Assembly (NCBI RefSeq): GCF_003966225.1
Contig: NZ_RXNU01000011.1
Coordinates: 94,738 to 158,737 of the forward strand
Origin: Shewanella canadensis
Lineage (GTDB): Bacteria > Pseudomonadota > Gammaproteobacteria > Enterobacterales > Shewanellaceae
Reading direction: 5' to 3'
DNA length: 64,000 nucleotides
In this document: piece by piece, positions 25,858 through 35,012 of the stretch
Numbering within the stretch: position 1 is the first letter of the stretch
Layout of the letters: each line of letters starts with the position of its first letter
Program-made: the position numbers and the translations under genes
The notes under the pieces: model-generated
The model's input: only the letters and a program-made list of their open reading frames with translations
Told to the model about the DNA's origin: nothing
Database searches by the model: none

Positions 25858-28526
25858 CTTTATTTGAACAGATTGATAAAGGAACACTTTGGCGTTCAAT
25901 TGGCGGTATCCACCCCCCGGAGAGAAAAACCCTCTCAAATAGAACTTCCATTGCAACATTGACCTTGGCCGATGAGTTTGTAGTCCCGCTGAATCAAGTT
26001 GGTGAATCATCGGTTCTCGCTATCTCTGAGGGCGAGTATGTCACCAAAGGCACGCCCTTAACACGCGGCACTCACTTTGGCCATTTGGCTGTACACGCGC
26101 CTACATCGGGCCATGTGACTAAGATTGAACAGCGTCCAAGTAATCATGCATCCGGACTCCCGGTGTTAAGTTGTGTCATTACCCCTGATGGGCTGGATAC
26201 ACTGAATCCAAACATTCATGCCCCACTCTCCTGGAATGACATTGCCTCTTGGTCAAACGAAGAGATCTTAAAGAAAATACAAGATGCTGGTATCGCAGGC
26301 TTGGGCGGCGCGGCATTTCCTACCCATATCAAGCTTAACCCGGCCAGCGAAATCGAGCTGCTGATCATCAACGCCATTGAATGTGAGCCATATATCACTG
26401 CCGATGACGTGCTCATGCGAGAGCATAGTGATGCGATATGCTTAGGAATCGCCATCATCTACCGGTTACTTCAACCTAAACGACTGATAATTGCTATCGA
26501 AGATAACAAACCTGAAGCTATCGAAGAGATGCATCACGCGTTAAACCGCAGTCAGCTCCCCACAGAGGGAGTCAGGATCACCAGTGTTCCCACCCTTTAT
26601 CCTTCCGGTGGAGAAAAACAGTTAATACAGATTTTGACTGGCCAAGAGGTGCCTTCAGGCTCGATTCCAGCCCATCTTGGGATAGTGGTCCAAAACATAG
26701 CGACCAGCTTTGCCATCAAGGATGCGGTCTTAAGAAATTACCCGCTCATTGAACGTGTTGTCACTGTTACAGGTAATAACACTTCCAACCCCGGTAATTA
26801 TTGGGTACCAATTGGCACACCAATATCTCATCTGTTAACTCAGACGGGGTTCAGAGGCAATGAAACCGATAAGGTTATTATCGGTGGCCCCATGATGGGT
26901 TATGCCCTATACAATGACAGCGCTCCCATCATAAAGGGCAGTAACTGTCTGCTCTTGCCCGACAGTAAAGAGCTGGCTCCAGAGCAAAAGGAGCTGCCTT
27001 GTGTGCGCTGTGGAGAATGTGCTCAAGTGTGCCCGGCTCAACTGTTGCCTCAACAACTGTTTTGGCATGCTAAAGCTAAAGAATACGATAAAGCCGTCAA
27101 TTTCAATCTTGCCGATTGCATCGAGTGTGGATGTTGTACCTACGTGTGTCCGAGTAATATTCCACTGGTCGAGTATTACAGAATCGCCAAATCGGCGGTA
27201 AAGACGGAAGCTGAAGAGAAGAAACAAGCCGAACTGGCTAAGCAAAGATTTGAATTGAGAACTCAGCGGTTAGAGGATGAAAGACTCGCCCGTGAAGCGA
27301 AGCAAAAAGCCGCTGCCGAACGACGTAAGTTAAATATGTCCGCTACAGACAACGATGCCGTAGCTCAGGCCATGGCCAGAATTAAAGCCAAGAAGGCAGC
27401 CGCCAGTTCAAATGTCCCCACTAATGCACCAGACGCCCCCGATAATAAGCGTAAGGATGTCTCTGCTGCGATTGCTCGTGCTAAAGCCAAGAAGGCCGCA
27501 CAGAGCAACCCTGATGACGCCACAGACCATTCACAGCCTTCTGAGGCAACCTCCGTCGATGACAAGAAGGTCCAAATTGCCGCAGCCGTTGCCAGAGCAA
27601 AGGCTAAAAAAGCGGCGCAGCAAGATTCTGAAACTGATAGCAATGAACAGCTGGCGGCTTCTGTAGACGTAAGCAAGCCGTCACAAGAGGTGGTCCCCCC
27701 CGTCGATGATAAGAAAGCTAAGATTGCCGCAGCCGTTGCCAGGGCTAAGGCTAAAAAGGCTGCGCAGCAAGCCTCTGAAACTGATAGCAATGATATGCTG
27801 GCGGCTTCTGTAGACGTAAGCAAGCCGTCACAAGAGGTGGTCACCCCCATCGATGATAAGATAGCTAAGATTGCTGCAGCCGTTGCCAGGGCTAAGGCTA
27901 AAAAGGCCGCGCAGAAAGCCTCTGAAACTGGTAGCGGTGATGAACTTGTGACTTCTGTAGACACAAGCAATCCATCACAAGAGGTAGCCCCCCCCGTCGA
28001 TGATAAGATAGCTAAGATTGCTGCAGCCGTTGCCAGGGCTAAGGCTAAAAAGGCCGCGCAGAAAGCCTCTGAAACTGGTAGCAGTGATGAACTTGTGGCT
28101 TCTGTAGACATAAGCAATCCATCACAAGAGGTAGCCCTCCCCGTCGATGATAAAAAAGCTAAGATTGCTGCAGCCGTTGCCAGAGCAAAGGCTAAAAAGG
28201 CTGCGCAGCAAGCCTCTGAAACTGGTAGCAGTGATGAGCTTGTGGCTTCTGTAGACATAAGCAATCCATCACAAGAGGTAGCCCTCCCCGTCGATGATAA
28301 AAAAGCTAAGATTGCTGCAGCCGTTGCCAGAGCAAAGGCTAAAAAGGCTGCGCAGCAAGCCTCTGAAACTGGTAGCAGTGATGAACTTGTGGCTTCTGTA
28401 GACGCAAGCGACGCACCACAAGAGGTAGCTTCCCCCGTAGATGAAAAGAAAGCTCGAATAGCGGCAGCGGTCGCCAAGGCGAAGGCTAAAAAAGCAATGT
28501 TAAAAACAGAAAGTGAAAAGGAATAA
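25851..28526 (+). CDS. rsxC: Ion-translocating oxidoreductase complex subunit C with long repeat tail
   Basis: An 891-aa subunit. I use GTG at 25851, which has GAGGA six bases upstream and gives MLTLFEQIDKG, as expected for RsxC; a TTG six bases earlier is possible. The N-terminal part carries the NADH/FMN-type domain (GGAAFPTHIKL, then ECEPYITADD) and SLBB-like region. Two 4Fe-4S motifs lie near residues 384-435 (CVRCGECAQVCP and CIECGCCTYVCP). From about residue 495 the protein becomes Ala/Lys-rich and from 569 it is made of 49-residue repeats. The tail is cytoplasmic and highly charged. RsxC of other gammaproteobacteria also has a shorter Ala/Lys tail. Confidence 0.96.
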   Translation: MLTLFEQIDKGTLWRSIGGIHPPERKTLSNRTSIATLTLADEFVVPLNQVGESSVLAISEGEYVTKGTPLTRGTHFGHLAVHAPTSGHVTKIEQRPSNHASGLPVLSCVITPDGLDTLNPNIHAPLSWNDIASWSNEEILKKIQDAGIAGLGGAAFPTHIKLNPASEIELLIINAIECEPYITADDVLMREHSDAICLGIAIIYRLLQPKRLIIAIEDNKPEAIEEMHHALNRSQLPTEGVRITSVPTLYPSGGEKQLIQILTGQEVPSGSIPAHLGIVVQNIATSFAIKDAVLRNYPLIERVVTVTGNNTSNPGNYWVPIGTPISHLLTQTGFRGNETDKVIIGGPMMGYALYNDSAPIIKGSNCLLLPDSKELAPEQKELPCVRCGECAQVCPAQLLPQQLFWHAKAKEYDKAVNFNLADCIECGCCTYVCPSNIPLVEYYRIAKSAVKTEAEEKKQAELAKQRFELRTQRLEDERLAREAKQKAAAERRKLNMSATDNDAVAQAMARIKAKKAAASSNVPTNAPDAPDNKRKDVSAAIARAKAKKAAQSNPDDATDHSQPSEATSVDDKKVQIAAAVARAKAKKAAQQDSETDSNEQLAASVDVSKPSQEVVPPVDDKKAKIAAAVARAKAKKAAQQASETDSNDMLAASVDVSKPSQEVVTPIDDKIAKIAAAVARAKAKKAAQKASETGSGDELVTSVDTSNPSQEVAPPVDDKIAKIAAAVARAKAKKAAQKASETGSSDELVASVDISNPSQEVALPVDDKKAKIAAAVARAKAKKAAQQASETGSSDELVASVDISNPSQEVALPVDDKKAKIAAAVARAKAKKAAQQASETGSSDELVASVDASDAPQEVASPVDEKKARIAAAVAKAKAKKAMLKTESEKE
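27555..28526 (+). repeat. 147-bp in-frame tandem repeat in the rsxC 3' end
   Basis: Six full units begin at 27555, 27702, 27849, 27996, 28143 and 28290, and a partial seventh at 28437; the spacing is exactly 147 bp each time. Each unit encodes about 49 residues: a basic helix (AKIAAAVARAKAKKAA) and an acidic Ser/Glu linker. The units at 28143 and 28290 are nearly identical, which suggests recent expansion. Two looser copies of the basic helix precede the array. Confidence 0.95.
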
Positions 28527-28529
28527 CTG

Positions 28530-29582
28530 ATGGCGTTTAAGATAGCCTCTTCGCCTCATTTGAGTCGTAGTTTTCAGACCAGCTCTTTAATGCAGCGGGT
28601 CATGTTGTGTGCCCTCCCCGGTGTAGCGGTGCAGTGTTTCTTTTTTGGCTGGGGTACTGTTATCCAAGCCCTACTAGCCATGAGTGTTGCATTAATAAGT
28701 GAAGCTCTTGTGCTTAAACTCAGAACGCGCAACGTCACCGAAACACTCAGAGATAACAGCGCACTACTAACAGGATTACTCATAGGTATCGCTATTCCCC
28801 CCCTCGCACCTTGGTGGGTAACGGTGATAGGCACCCTGTTTGCGATAGTGGTAGTTAAACAGCTTTACGGCGGACTTGGGCATAATATTTTTAATCCCGC
28901 CATGGCTGCTTATGTCATGTTACTGATCTCATTTCCAGTACAGATGACGAGTTGGGTTGCCCCCTCAGTTATAGCGAGCCAGCCGGTAGACTTTATTCAT
29001 AGTTTACAAATGATTTTCACTGGTGCTTCCCCCTCTGAAATCAGTGCCTATAAACTCGGGTTTGATGGCATATCGATGGCAACCCCACTCGATACAATCA
29101 AGACAGATTTGGCCATGGGTCTGACCACAATTGAAAGTCTTTCAAAAGCCATCTTTTCAAATGGGTATGGTGTGGGCTGGTTTTGGGTCAACTTGGCATA
29201 TCTTGCCGGTGGGCTAGTCATGCTGAAACTAAAGGTCATTCGTTGGCATATCACTGGCGGCATATTAGCTGCTCTGTTTATCTGTTCGAGTATTGGCTAC
29301 CTGCTTAATCCCGACACATTCACAGGGCCCCTGTTGCACCTATTTTCTGGTGCGACCATGTTGGCAGCTTTCTTCATTGCCACCGATCCTGTGACGGCTG
29401 CAACCAGTGTAAGAGGACGTATAGTCTTTGGTGCCTTGATCGGTATCCTGGTTTATATCATTCGAACGTTTGGTGGCTACCCGGATGCCTTTGCATTTGC
29501 CATTTTATTAGCCAACCTCTGTGCTCCTTTTATCGATCATTACATGAAACCTAGGGCCTACGGCCATAGATCAGCGACTTAA
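28530..29582 (+). CDS. rsxD: Ion-translocating oxidoreductase complex subunit D
   Basis: A 350-aa integral membrane flavoprotein with about eight to ten helices. The likely covalent FMN site is Thr185 in SMATPLDTIK, close to the Thr187 known for Vibrio RnfD. The riboflavin-site region FNPAMAAYVML and the late helix pair SGATMLAAFFIATDPVTA are also recognisable. The gap to rsxC is 3 bases and to rsxG 17 bases. Confidence 0.96.
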   Translation: MAFKIASSPHLSRSFQTSSLMQRVMLCALPGVAVQCFFFGWGTVIQALLAMSVALISEALVLKLRTRNVTETLRDNSALLTGLLIGIAIPPLAPWWVTVIGTLFAIVVVKQLYGGLGHNIFNPAMAAYVMLLISFPVQMTSWVAPSVIASQPVDFIHSLQMIFTGASPSEISAYKLGFDGISMATPLDTIKTDLAMGLTTIESLSKAIFSNGYGVGWFWVNLAYLAGGLVMLKLKVIRWHITGGILAALFICSSIGYLLNPDTFTGPLLHLFSGATMLAAFFIATDPVTAATSVRGRIVFGALIGILVYIIRTFGGYPDAFAFAILLANLCAPFIDHYMKPRAYGHRSAT

Positions 29583-29599
29583 GCAGACCGGAGCTTCAC

Positions 29600-30238
29600 T
29601 TGAAAAAATCTATGATAAAAAACGGTTTGCTACTGGGTGTATTTGCATTTTTTTGTACTGCACTCGTGGCGGTAGTCAACCAGCAAACCTTCGACAAGAT
29701 AAAACAGCAGCAGCAGCTCGAGTTAAAGCGGGTGTTACATCAAATCATCCCCGATGAACTTCATGATAATGAACTAACTGAATACTGTATTCTTATTCAT
29801 GATGAAGATGCATTAGGTATCGATGAGCCCTTGCCTTCATACATAGCAACAAAGCAGAGTCTTCCTGTCGCTATCGCAATAGAGGCTGTGGCGCCTGATG
29901 GGTATAACGGTAATATCAGACTCGTTATAGGTGTCAATACCGCGGGTGAAGTACTGGGTGTAAGAACCCTGACTCACTCAGAAACACCTGGGCTTGGTGA
30001 CAAGATTGATTTAAGAAAATCAGATTGGGTACTGGGCTTTAATAAAAAATCCATACAAGATGAGAAGGACAGACTCTGGCATGTAAAAAAAGATGGCGGA
30101 GATTTTGACCAATTTACCGGTGCAACCATTACCCCCAGAGCCTACGTTAAAGCGGTCAAAAATGCCCTACTGTATTTCAATTCAAATAAAGATACCTTGC
30201 TGACAAGGCCTGCAAATTGTGAGGTTAACTACCAATGA
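29600..30238 (+). CDS. rsxG: Ion-translocating oxidoreductase complex subunit G
   Basis: A 212-aa subunit with one N-terminal membrane helix (about residues 8-25) and a periplasmic FMN-binding domain. The covalent FMN is expected on Thr176 in the motif FTGAT. The start is TTG at 29600, supported by GGAG six or seven bases upstream; the ATG 12 bases later has no ribosome site. HSETPGLGDKI is the usual family signature. It overlaps rsxE by 4 bases. Confidence 0.95.
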   Translation: MKKSMIKNGLLLGVFAFFCTALVAVVNQQTFDKIKQQQQLELKRVLHQIIPDELHDNELTEYCILIHDEDALGIDEPLPSYIATKQSLPVAIAIEAVAPDGYNGNIRLVIGVNTAGEVLGVRTLTHSETPGLGDKIDLRKSDWVLGFNKKSIQDEKDRLWHVKKDGGDFDQFTGATITPRAYVKAVKNALLYFNSNKDTLLTRPANCEVNYQ

Positions 30239-30945
30239 ACAATGAACTGAATGAATACAAGACAATCGCATTACAAGGGTTATGGAAAAATAACCCAGGT
30301 TTAGTCCAACTGTTAGGGCTTTGTCCCCTGTTAGCCGTCACAGCAACGCTCACCAATGCTCTGGGGCTAGGCCTTGCGACTATGGCAGTGCTTATTGGTT
30401 CAAATGTGCTGGTATCACTCGTGAAAGATTTCGTCCCACGGGAGATCCGTATTCCGGTTTTCGTCATGATCATCGCGGCGCTCGTCACCTGTGTGCAGTT
30501 GCTTATTAATGCCTATGCCTACGGCTTATATCTCTCACTAGGCATATTTCTACCTCTGATTGTCACCAACTGCGTGATCATTGGGCGAGCCGAGGCTTTT
30601 GCATCACGCAACTCCGTGGTTAAATCCGCTTTCGACGGCTTCATGATGGGCTTTGGTTTTCTGCTTGTCCTGTCGGTTCTCGGCGCGTCTCGTGAGATCT
30701 TAGGGCAAGGGACACTATTTGAAGGCGCTGATCTACTGCTTGGCGATTGGGCTGCCAGCCTGACGATTCATCTTTGGCAGGTCGATACCAGCTTCTTACT
30801 CGCCATGTTACCACCAGGGGCATTCATCGGTATGGGCTTCCTGATAGCATTCAAAAACATTGTCGATAAGCAAATTTCTGACCGTACAACGACGCCCACT
30901 GTTACCGAACCGGTTACGCGCGCCAGAATAACTAAAGTTAGCTAA
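30235..30945 (+). CDS. rsxE: Ion-translocating oxidoreductase complex subunit E
   Basis: A 236-aa integral membrane subunit, paralogous to RsxA. The half-site segments are NPGLVQLLGLCPLLAVT near the N-terminus and LPLIVTNCVIIGRAEAF in the middle. The ATG overlaps the rsxG stop (ATGA). It is the last rsx gene, and nth follows after 31 bp on the same strand, an order common in gammaproteobacteria. Confidence 0.96.
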   Translation: MNNELNEYKTIALQGLWKNNPGLVQLLGLCPLLAVTATLTNALGLGLATMAVLIGSNVLVSLVKDFVPREIRIPVFVMIIAALVTCVQLLINAYAYGLYLSLGIFLPLIVTNCVIIGRAEAFASRNSVVKSAFDGFMMGFGFLLVLSVLGASREILGQGTLFEGADLLLGDWAASLTIHLWQVDTSFLLAMLPPGAFIGMGFLIAFKNIVDKQISDRTTTPTVTEPVTRARITKVS

Positions 30946-30976
30946 TCTGCATTCATTAAAAGAGTAAAAAAAAGAG

Positions 30977-31615
30977 ATGAACAAGTCTAAACGAATACAG
31001 ATCCTTGAGATCTTAAGAGAGAATAACCCTCACCCCGAAACTGAGCTTAATTTCTCCAGTCCGTTTGAGTTGCTCGTTGCGGTCACACTCTCGGCTCAGG
31101 CAACTGACGTCAGTGTCAATAAAGCCACCGATAAGCTATTCCCCGTTGCAAATACTGCCCACGCTATCCACGCTCTGGGTGTCGATGGTCTAAAAGCATA
31201 TATAAAGACAATTGGGCTTTATAACAACAAGGCAATTAACGTTATTAAGGCCTGTGAAATACTCGTCGAAAAGTTTGATGGTGAAGTGCCGGAGGATCGC
31301 GAAGCGCTCGAATCACTACCGGGTGTCGGCAGAAAAACAGCCAATGTGGTACTCAACACCGCGTTTGGCTGGCCTACCATCGCCATAGACACGCATATTT
31401 TCCGAGTCGCTAACAGAACAAAATTTGCAATGGGTAAGAATGTTGTCGATGTTGAGGATAAGATGCTGAAAGTGGTCCCCAGTGAGTTTATGGTCGACGT
31501 ACATCACTGGTTCATTCTTCACGGACGTTATACCTGCATAGCAAGAAAACCCCGCTGTGGTAGTTGCCTGATTGAAGAGCTTTGTGAATTCAAAGACAAA
31601 GTCTATCCGGAGTGA
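30977..31615 (+). CDS. nth: Endonuclease III (DNA glycosylase/AP lyase)
   Basis: A 212-aa base-excision repair enzyme that removes oxidised pyrimidines. The helix-hairpin-helix LPGVGRKTANVVLN contains the catalytic Lys near residue 120, and the catalytic Asp is in IDTHIFRVANR near 138. The 4Fe-4S cluster cysteines are Cys187, Cys194, Cys197 and Cys203. It is probably cotranscribed with the rsx genes and ends in a strong terminator. Confidence 0.97.
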   Translation: MNKSKRIQILEILRENNPHPETELNFSSPFELLVAVTLSAQATDVSVNKATDKLFPVANTAHAIHALGVDGLKAYIKTIGLYNNKAINVIKACEILVEKFDGEVPEDREALESLPGVGRKTANVVLNTAFGWPTIAIDTHIFRVANRTKFAMGKNVVDVEDKMLKVVPSEFMVDVHHWFILHGRYTCIARKPRCGSCLIEELCEFKDKVYPE

Positions 31616-31632
31616 TCATTGTCCGGAAACAA

Positions 31633-31655
31633 AAAAAGCCGCATAGCGGCTTTTT
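31633..31655. terminator. Rho-independent terminator after nth, bidirectional
   Basis: A 10-bp stem AAAAAGCCGC/GCGGCTTTTT with loop ATA, flanked by A and T tracts on either side. It can also end the small convergent gene at 31681-31764. Confidence 0.9.
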
Positions 31656-31680
31656 GTTTATCTGCATTTTCGCTTTACGC

Positions 31681-31764
31681 TTAGAACAAGCAAACGAAGA
31701 AAACCGATAAAAACACGCCAATGATAGCAGTGGTACCGACGGCCATTTTTAATTCTGTGTTCAT
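31681..31764 (-). CDS. Tiny membrane protein, YnhF-like (27 aa)
   Basis: A short open frame below normal ORF cut-offs. It encodes a 27-residue peptide with a polar start (MNTELKMAVGTT) and one membrane helix (AIIGVFLSVFFVCLF). A GAGAG ribosome site lies about seven bases upstream and a terminator follows its stop. The start and length resemble the YnhF family of small inner-membrane proteins (M-S/N-T-D/E-L-K, then one helix). The assignment rests on this pattern only. Confidence 0.6.
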   Translation of the reverse strand: MNTELKMAVGTTAIIGVFLSVFFVCLF

Positions 31765-31974
31765 TTAAGACTCTCATTAGATGGTAGTGATAGTTCCCTA
31801 TCGCATTATCTAAAGAAATAACATAGATTCAAACCAATAAATATTGAAAGTGTGATCTGGTCTCAAGTTAATGAATAGCACTATTTTTCTGATCATCACC
31901 CAAACTTGAACAGATGTATTATACCGATTGGTATTATAATCCCTGCCATTAATAAAAAATCACTCGAGGTGACC

Positions 31975-32385
31975 ATGTCTCAACTTCTACACACCATGAT
32001 CCGTGTTGTTAACTTAGAAAAAAGCATACATTTTTATACCCAAATCATGGGAATGAAGCTACTGCGAAAATCTGAAAATAGTGAGTACAGATACACACTC
32101 GCCTTTGTCGGATTCGATGATGAGTCAACGGGCAGTGCCGTGATAGAACTCACCCATAACTGGGATACCGACAGTTACGAACAGGGGAATGCCTTCGGTC
32201 ACCTTGCCATTGGTGAAGAGAATATCTATGCCCGCTGTAAAGCCATCGAGAATGCCGGCGGTAAGATTGTTCGGGCACCGGGTCCCGTCGCTGGCGGGAG
32301 CACAGAGATCGCCTTCGTTGAAGATCCTGACGGTTATAAAATTGAGCTAATCCAGATGAGTTCGGCACAGAAAGGACTTGGCTAA
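31975..32385 (+). CDS. gloA: Lactoylglutathione lyase (glyoxalase I)
   Basis: A 136-aa Ni/Zn-dependent enzyme that isomerises the hemithioacetal of methylglyoxal and glutathione to S-lactoylglutathione. The metal ligands are visible as His in LLHTMIRV (residue 5), Glu in VIELTHNW (near 56), His in FGHLAIG (near 74) and Glu in KIELIQ (near 122). The start at 31975 has GAGGTG upstream; an earlier in-frame ATG has no support. A palindromic ATACC-GATT-GGTAT lies 41-54 bases upstream and may be an operator or a repeat fragment. Confidence 0.95.
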   Translation: MSQLLHTMIRVVNLEKSIHFYTQIMGMKLLRKSENSEYRYTLAFVGFDDESTGSAVIELTHNWDTDSYEQGNAFGHLAIGEENIYARCKAIENAGGKIVRAPGPVAGGSTEIAFVEDPDGYKIELIQMSSAQKGLG

Positions 32386-32417
32386 ATACATTTCAGGACG
32401 GGTCAAATTCAAGAATA

Positions 32418-32443
32418 AAAAAAGCGCCGTAAGGCGCTTTTTT
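32418..32443. terminator. Rho-independent terminator shared by gloA and the TonB receptor gene
   Basis: AAAAAAGCGCC-GTAA-GGCGCTTTTTT forms an 11-bp stem between two convergent genes and has A/T tracts for termination in both directions. Confidence 0.9.
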
Positions 32444-32468
32444 CTATCGAATTAACGATGTTTTTTCA

Positions 32469-35012
32469 TTAGAACTTAACGGTTACGCCAGCGTAGTATT
32501 GGCGACCAATGGTGTCATACACTTCTGGTACAGTACCACCGGCACTACCGTTAGACACATTTGATGGCTCTTCGTCAGTCAGGTTCTTAACGCCCGCACT
32601 CACCATCCAAGTATCATTGAAGAAATAAGATGCTGATACGTTGTGATAAAGCACGGCATCAACCTTAGTACCTTCACCTAAGTCATCCATTTCACCAATA
32701 TAACGGTTGAAGTACATGACGCTCCAGTCATCTTGACCCGCTTTAACGCTGAAGTTGTTGCGAACTTGAGCATAAGCACCGAAATTACCATCGATGGTGT
32801 TAGTGTAATCGACGCCATCTTGCTCAAAGTTCAGCAAGTAAGTGGTATCGTTGCTTATTGTCCAATCTAAGCTTAACGCTTCAAAGCTATAGGCTAAGTT
32901 AAAATCGATACCGCTTGTATCTTGGTAACCGACGTTAGTTAGTGTATTTGTCAGGTTATCTAAATTACCGTTTGGTCCAATGTTAAAGGCCACACAGGCC
33001 GAGTCATCGCCGATTCCTTTTTCTTGATAATCATAACAGCTCTGTAAACCGTTTTGCGTATCCATACGGGCAATCGCGTTTTTAACTTTAAAGCGCCAGT
33101 AATCGACAGTAAGCGACATACCGTCCACATAGCTAGGCGAATACACTAAGCCCGCGGTGTATGACTCAGACTCTTCAGGCTTAAGATCTTCATCTGAGGT
33201 GCGATTCACTAGGATCTGAGGATCTTGCTCATTCTTCCATGGATCATCCAGGTAATCGAATGAACCTGAGTTTCCGCCGTATAGCTCGCTAACACTCGGT
33301 GCACGGAAGCCCGTCGCTGCTACGGTGCGGATCATCAAGTCATCTGTCGCTTCGTATGTTAGACCAATTTTCCAGGTTGACGCATTACCAAATGTTGAGT
33401 AATCGTCAAAACGAAGTGCGAATTCACCGGTCAACTTATCCGTAAATGGCACGCTGACTTCCTGGAATACAGAAATTACATTGTAGTTACCATCGGTTGG
33501 ATCTTGCTGTGCGGCAGTACTTTCACCCGCAACCACAATTGGGTCTGGGTTGTAGTAACCGCTTTCGTAACGGTATTCAGCACCGATAGCATAGGCCACA
33601 GCACCGGCATCAAGGTCAAATAACTCACCCGTTAAACCCGCAGAGAATACATGCTGCTCATTACCACCATCGGCTTCTTCGGTGTAAGCAACGCTGTTCA
33701 GCAAATCCTGGTCTGTCATCGGCTGACCTGTCAACCAAGGATCTTGATCGGCATAGATTGCATCCGTCATGATTGATGCATTGATTGAGTTCTCTACCGC
33801 CGTCTTAGCCTTGTTTTTACCGTAAGTGTACGAAAGATCCCAGTCCATACCGGTATTGACATCAATTGAACCCGCTAGACCTGCAGAAACACGTAATGTA
33901 TCAGTGTCTTGTGTATAAACACGTGGACCAACGTCATTCATACGCTTTCTGTAGTTAACTTGGCCCTTGTCATTTGGTTTAATGCCAGCAGCAATCATGT
34001 CATCATCAAGTTCAACGCATGAATCAGATACTACACCCGGCTCACAAACATCTAAGTCTAAGTTTGCTGGCTGTGGTGCCAACTGCTGATTAGATTTACG
34101 CTTGGTGTAAAGGATATCACCCGTTAGCACCAGATCATCGCCAAGTTCTTGCGTCATGTTAGCGAACAAGCTATAACGCTTACTCGGCGTTTGATAAAAG
34201 CTGTCTTGTGTATAATCGTAGCCTTCTTCACGATCAACCCAGTTACCATTCTCATCTTTAACCATTCCGCCCAATGACCCGTTTGGAATGAATGAGCTGG
34301 CACCTGGATCTGTCCAGTCACGGTCAGACTGAACAACACCACGACGCTCAGAGTAAGCCGCACCGAATGTGTAGTTACCCGTATCAGTATTAAAGCCGTA
34401 GAGTGCACTGATCTCGCCGTTTTCACCATCGCTCTTATCAGTCATGCCACCAGTAACATCAATCTGAAAGCCTTCGAAATCTTTCTTCGTGATGATGTTA
34501 ACAACACCGGCAATGGCGTCTGAGCCATATACTGCTGAAGCGCCATCTTTAAGGATCTCGACACGTGCAATCATAGCGACAGGGATAGAGTTCAGATCCA
34601 CAGCGCTGTCAGCACCAGAACCTGAGTTCACCATACGGCGTCCATTTAACAATACCAGCGTACGCTGTGAGCCCATACCACGAAGGTCAACCTGAGCAAC
34701 ACCGTCTGAGCCATTGTTGGTGCTTGAACCCATTGCGGCACCAGCCATAGAAGTTTGTGCTTGTAGCATTTGGTCTACTGAAGTGAAACCTTCAGCTTTG
34801 ATAGTTGCAGCATCAATCACTGTTACAGGAGATGCTGTTTCCATATCTTGACGTTGAATACGGGAGCCGGTTACTGCAATACGTTCGACTTTAGCTTCTT
34901 CTGCCACTGCACTTGTTGATACGGTAAATGCTGTGGTTGACACTGAAGCAATTAAACCAAATTTAATTGCTGAGGCTAATTTACTACGAGAATGCTGCGA
35001 GGTTCTTATCAT
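32469..35012 (-). CDS. TonB-dependent outer-membrane receptor
   Basis: An 847-aa receptor. A signal peptide (cut after SAVA, near residue 37) precedes the TonB-box-like VERIAVTGSRI, a plug domain (about 50-165, with LRGMGSQRTLVLLNGRRM and ILKDGASAVYGSDAIAG) and a 22-strand barrel ending in VTVKF. It belongs to the large receptor group of Shewanella and Alteromonas with SPVTVIDAATIK-type plugs. These take up diverse substrates, and no ligand can be assigned. There is no neighbouring transporter or hydrolase gene. A degenerate Fur-like string near 35805 is too far upstream and too weak to support iron control. Confidence 0.93.
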   Translation of the reverse strand: MIRTSQHSRSKLASAIKFGLIASVSTTAFTVSTSAVAEEAKVERIAVTGSRIQRQDMETASPVTVIDAATIKAEGFTSVDQMLQAQTSMAGAAMGSSTNNGSDGVAQVDLRGMGSQRTLVLLNGRRMVNSGSGADSAVDLNSIPVAMIARVEILKDGASAVYGSDAIAGVVNIITKKDFEGFQIDVTGGMTDKSDGENGEISALYGFNTDTGNYTFGAAYSERRGVVQSDRDWTDPGASSFIPNGSLGGMVKDENGNWVDREEGYDYTQDSFYQTPSKRYSLFANMTQELGDDLVLTGDILYTKRKSNQQLAPQPANLDLDVCEPGVVSDSCVELDDDMIAAGIKPNDKGQVNYRKRMNDVGPRVYTQDTDTLRVSAGLAGSIDVNTGMDWDLSYTYGKNKAKTAVENSINASIMTDAIYADQDPWLTGQPMTDQDLLNSVAYTEEADGGNEQHVFSAGLTGELFDLDAGAVAYAIGAEYRYESGYYNPDPIVVAGESTAAQQDPTDGNYNVISVFQEVSVPFTDKLTGEFALRFDDYSTFGNASTWKIGLTYEATDDLMIRTVAATGFRAPSVSELYGGNSGSFDYLDDPWKNEQDPQILVNRTSDEDLKPEESESYTAGLVYSPSYVDGMSLTVDYWRFKVKNAIARMDTQNGLQSCYDYQEKGIGDDSACVAFNIGPNGNLDNLTNTLTNVGYQDTSGIDFNLAYSFEALSLDWTISNDTTYLLNFEQDGVDYTNTIDGNFGAYAQVRNNFSVKAGQDDWSVMYFNRYIGEMDDLGEGTKVDAVLYHNVSASYFFNDTWMVSAGVKNLTDEEPSNVSNGSAGGTVPEVYDTIGRQYYAGVTVKF

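Noticed and set aside
27365..28477. A 370-codon minus-strand frame opposite the rsxC repeats.
   Set aside because: It is an antisense shadow of the Ala/Lys-rich repeat; the plus strand has the conserved family, the operon context and the ribosome site.
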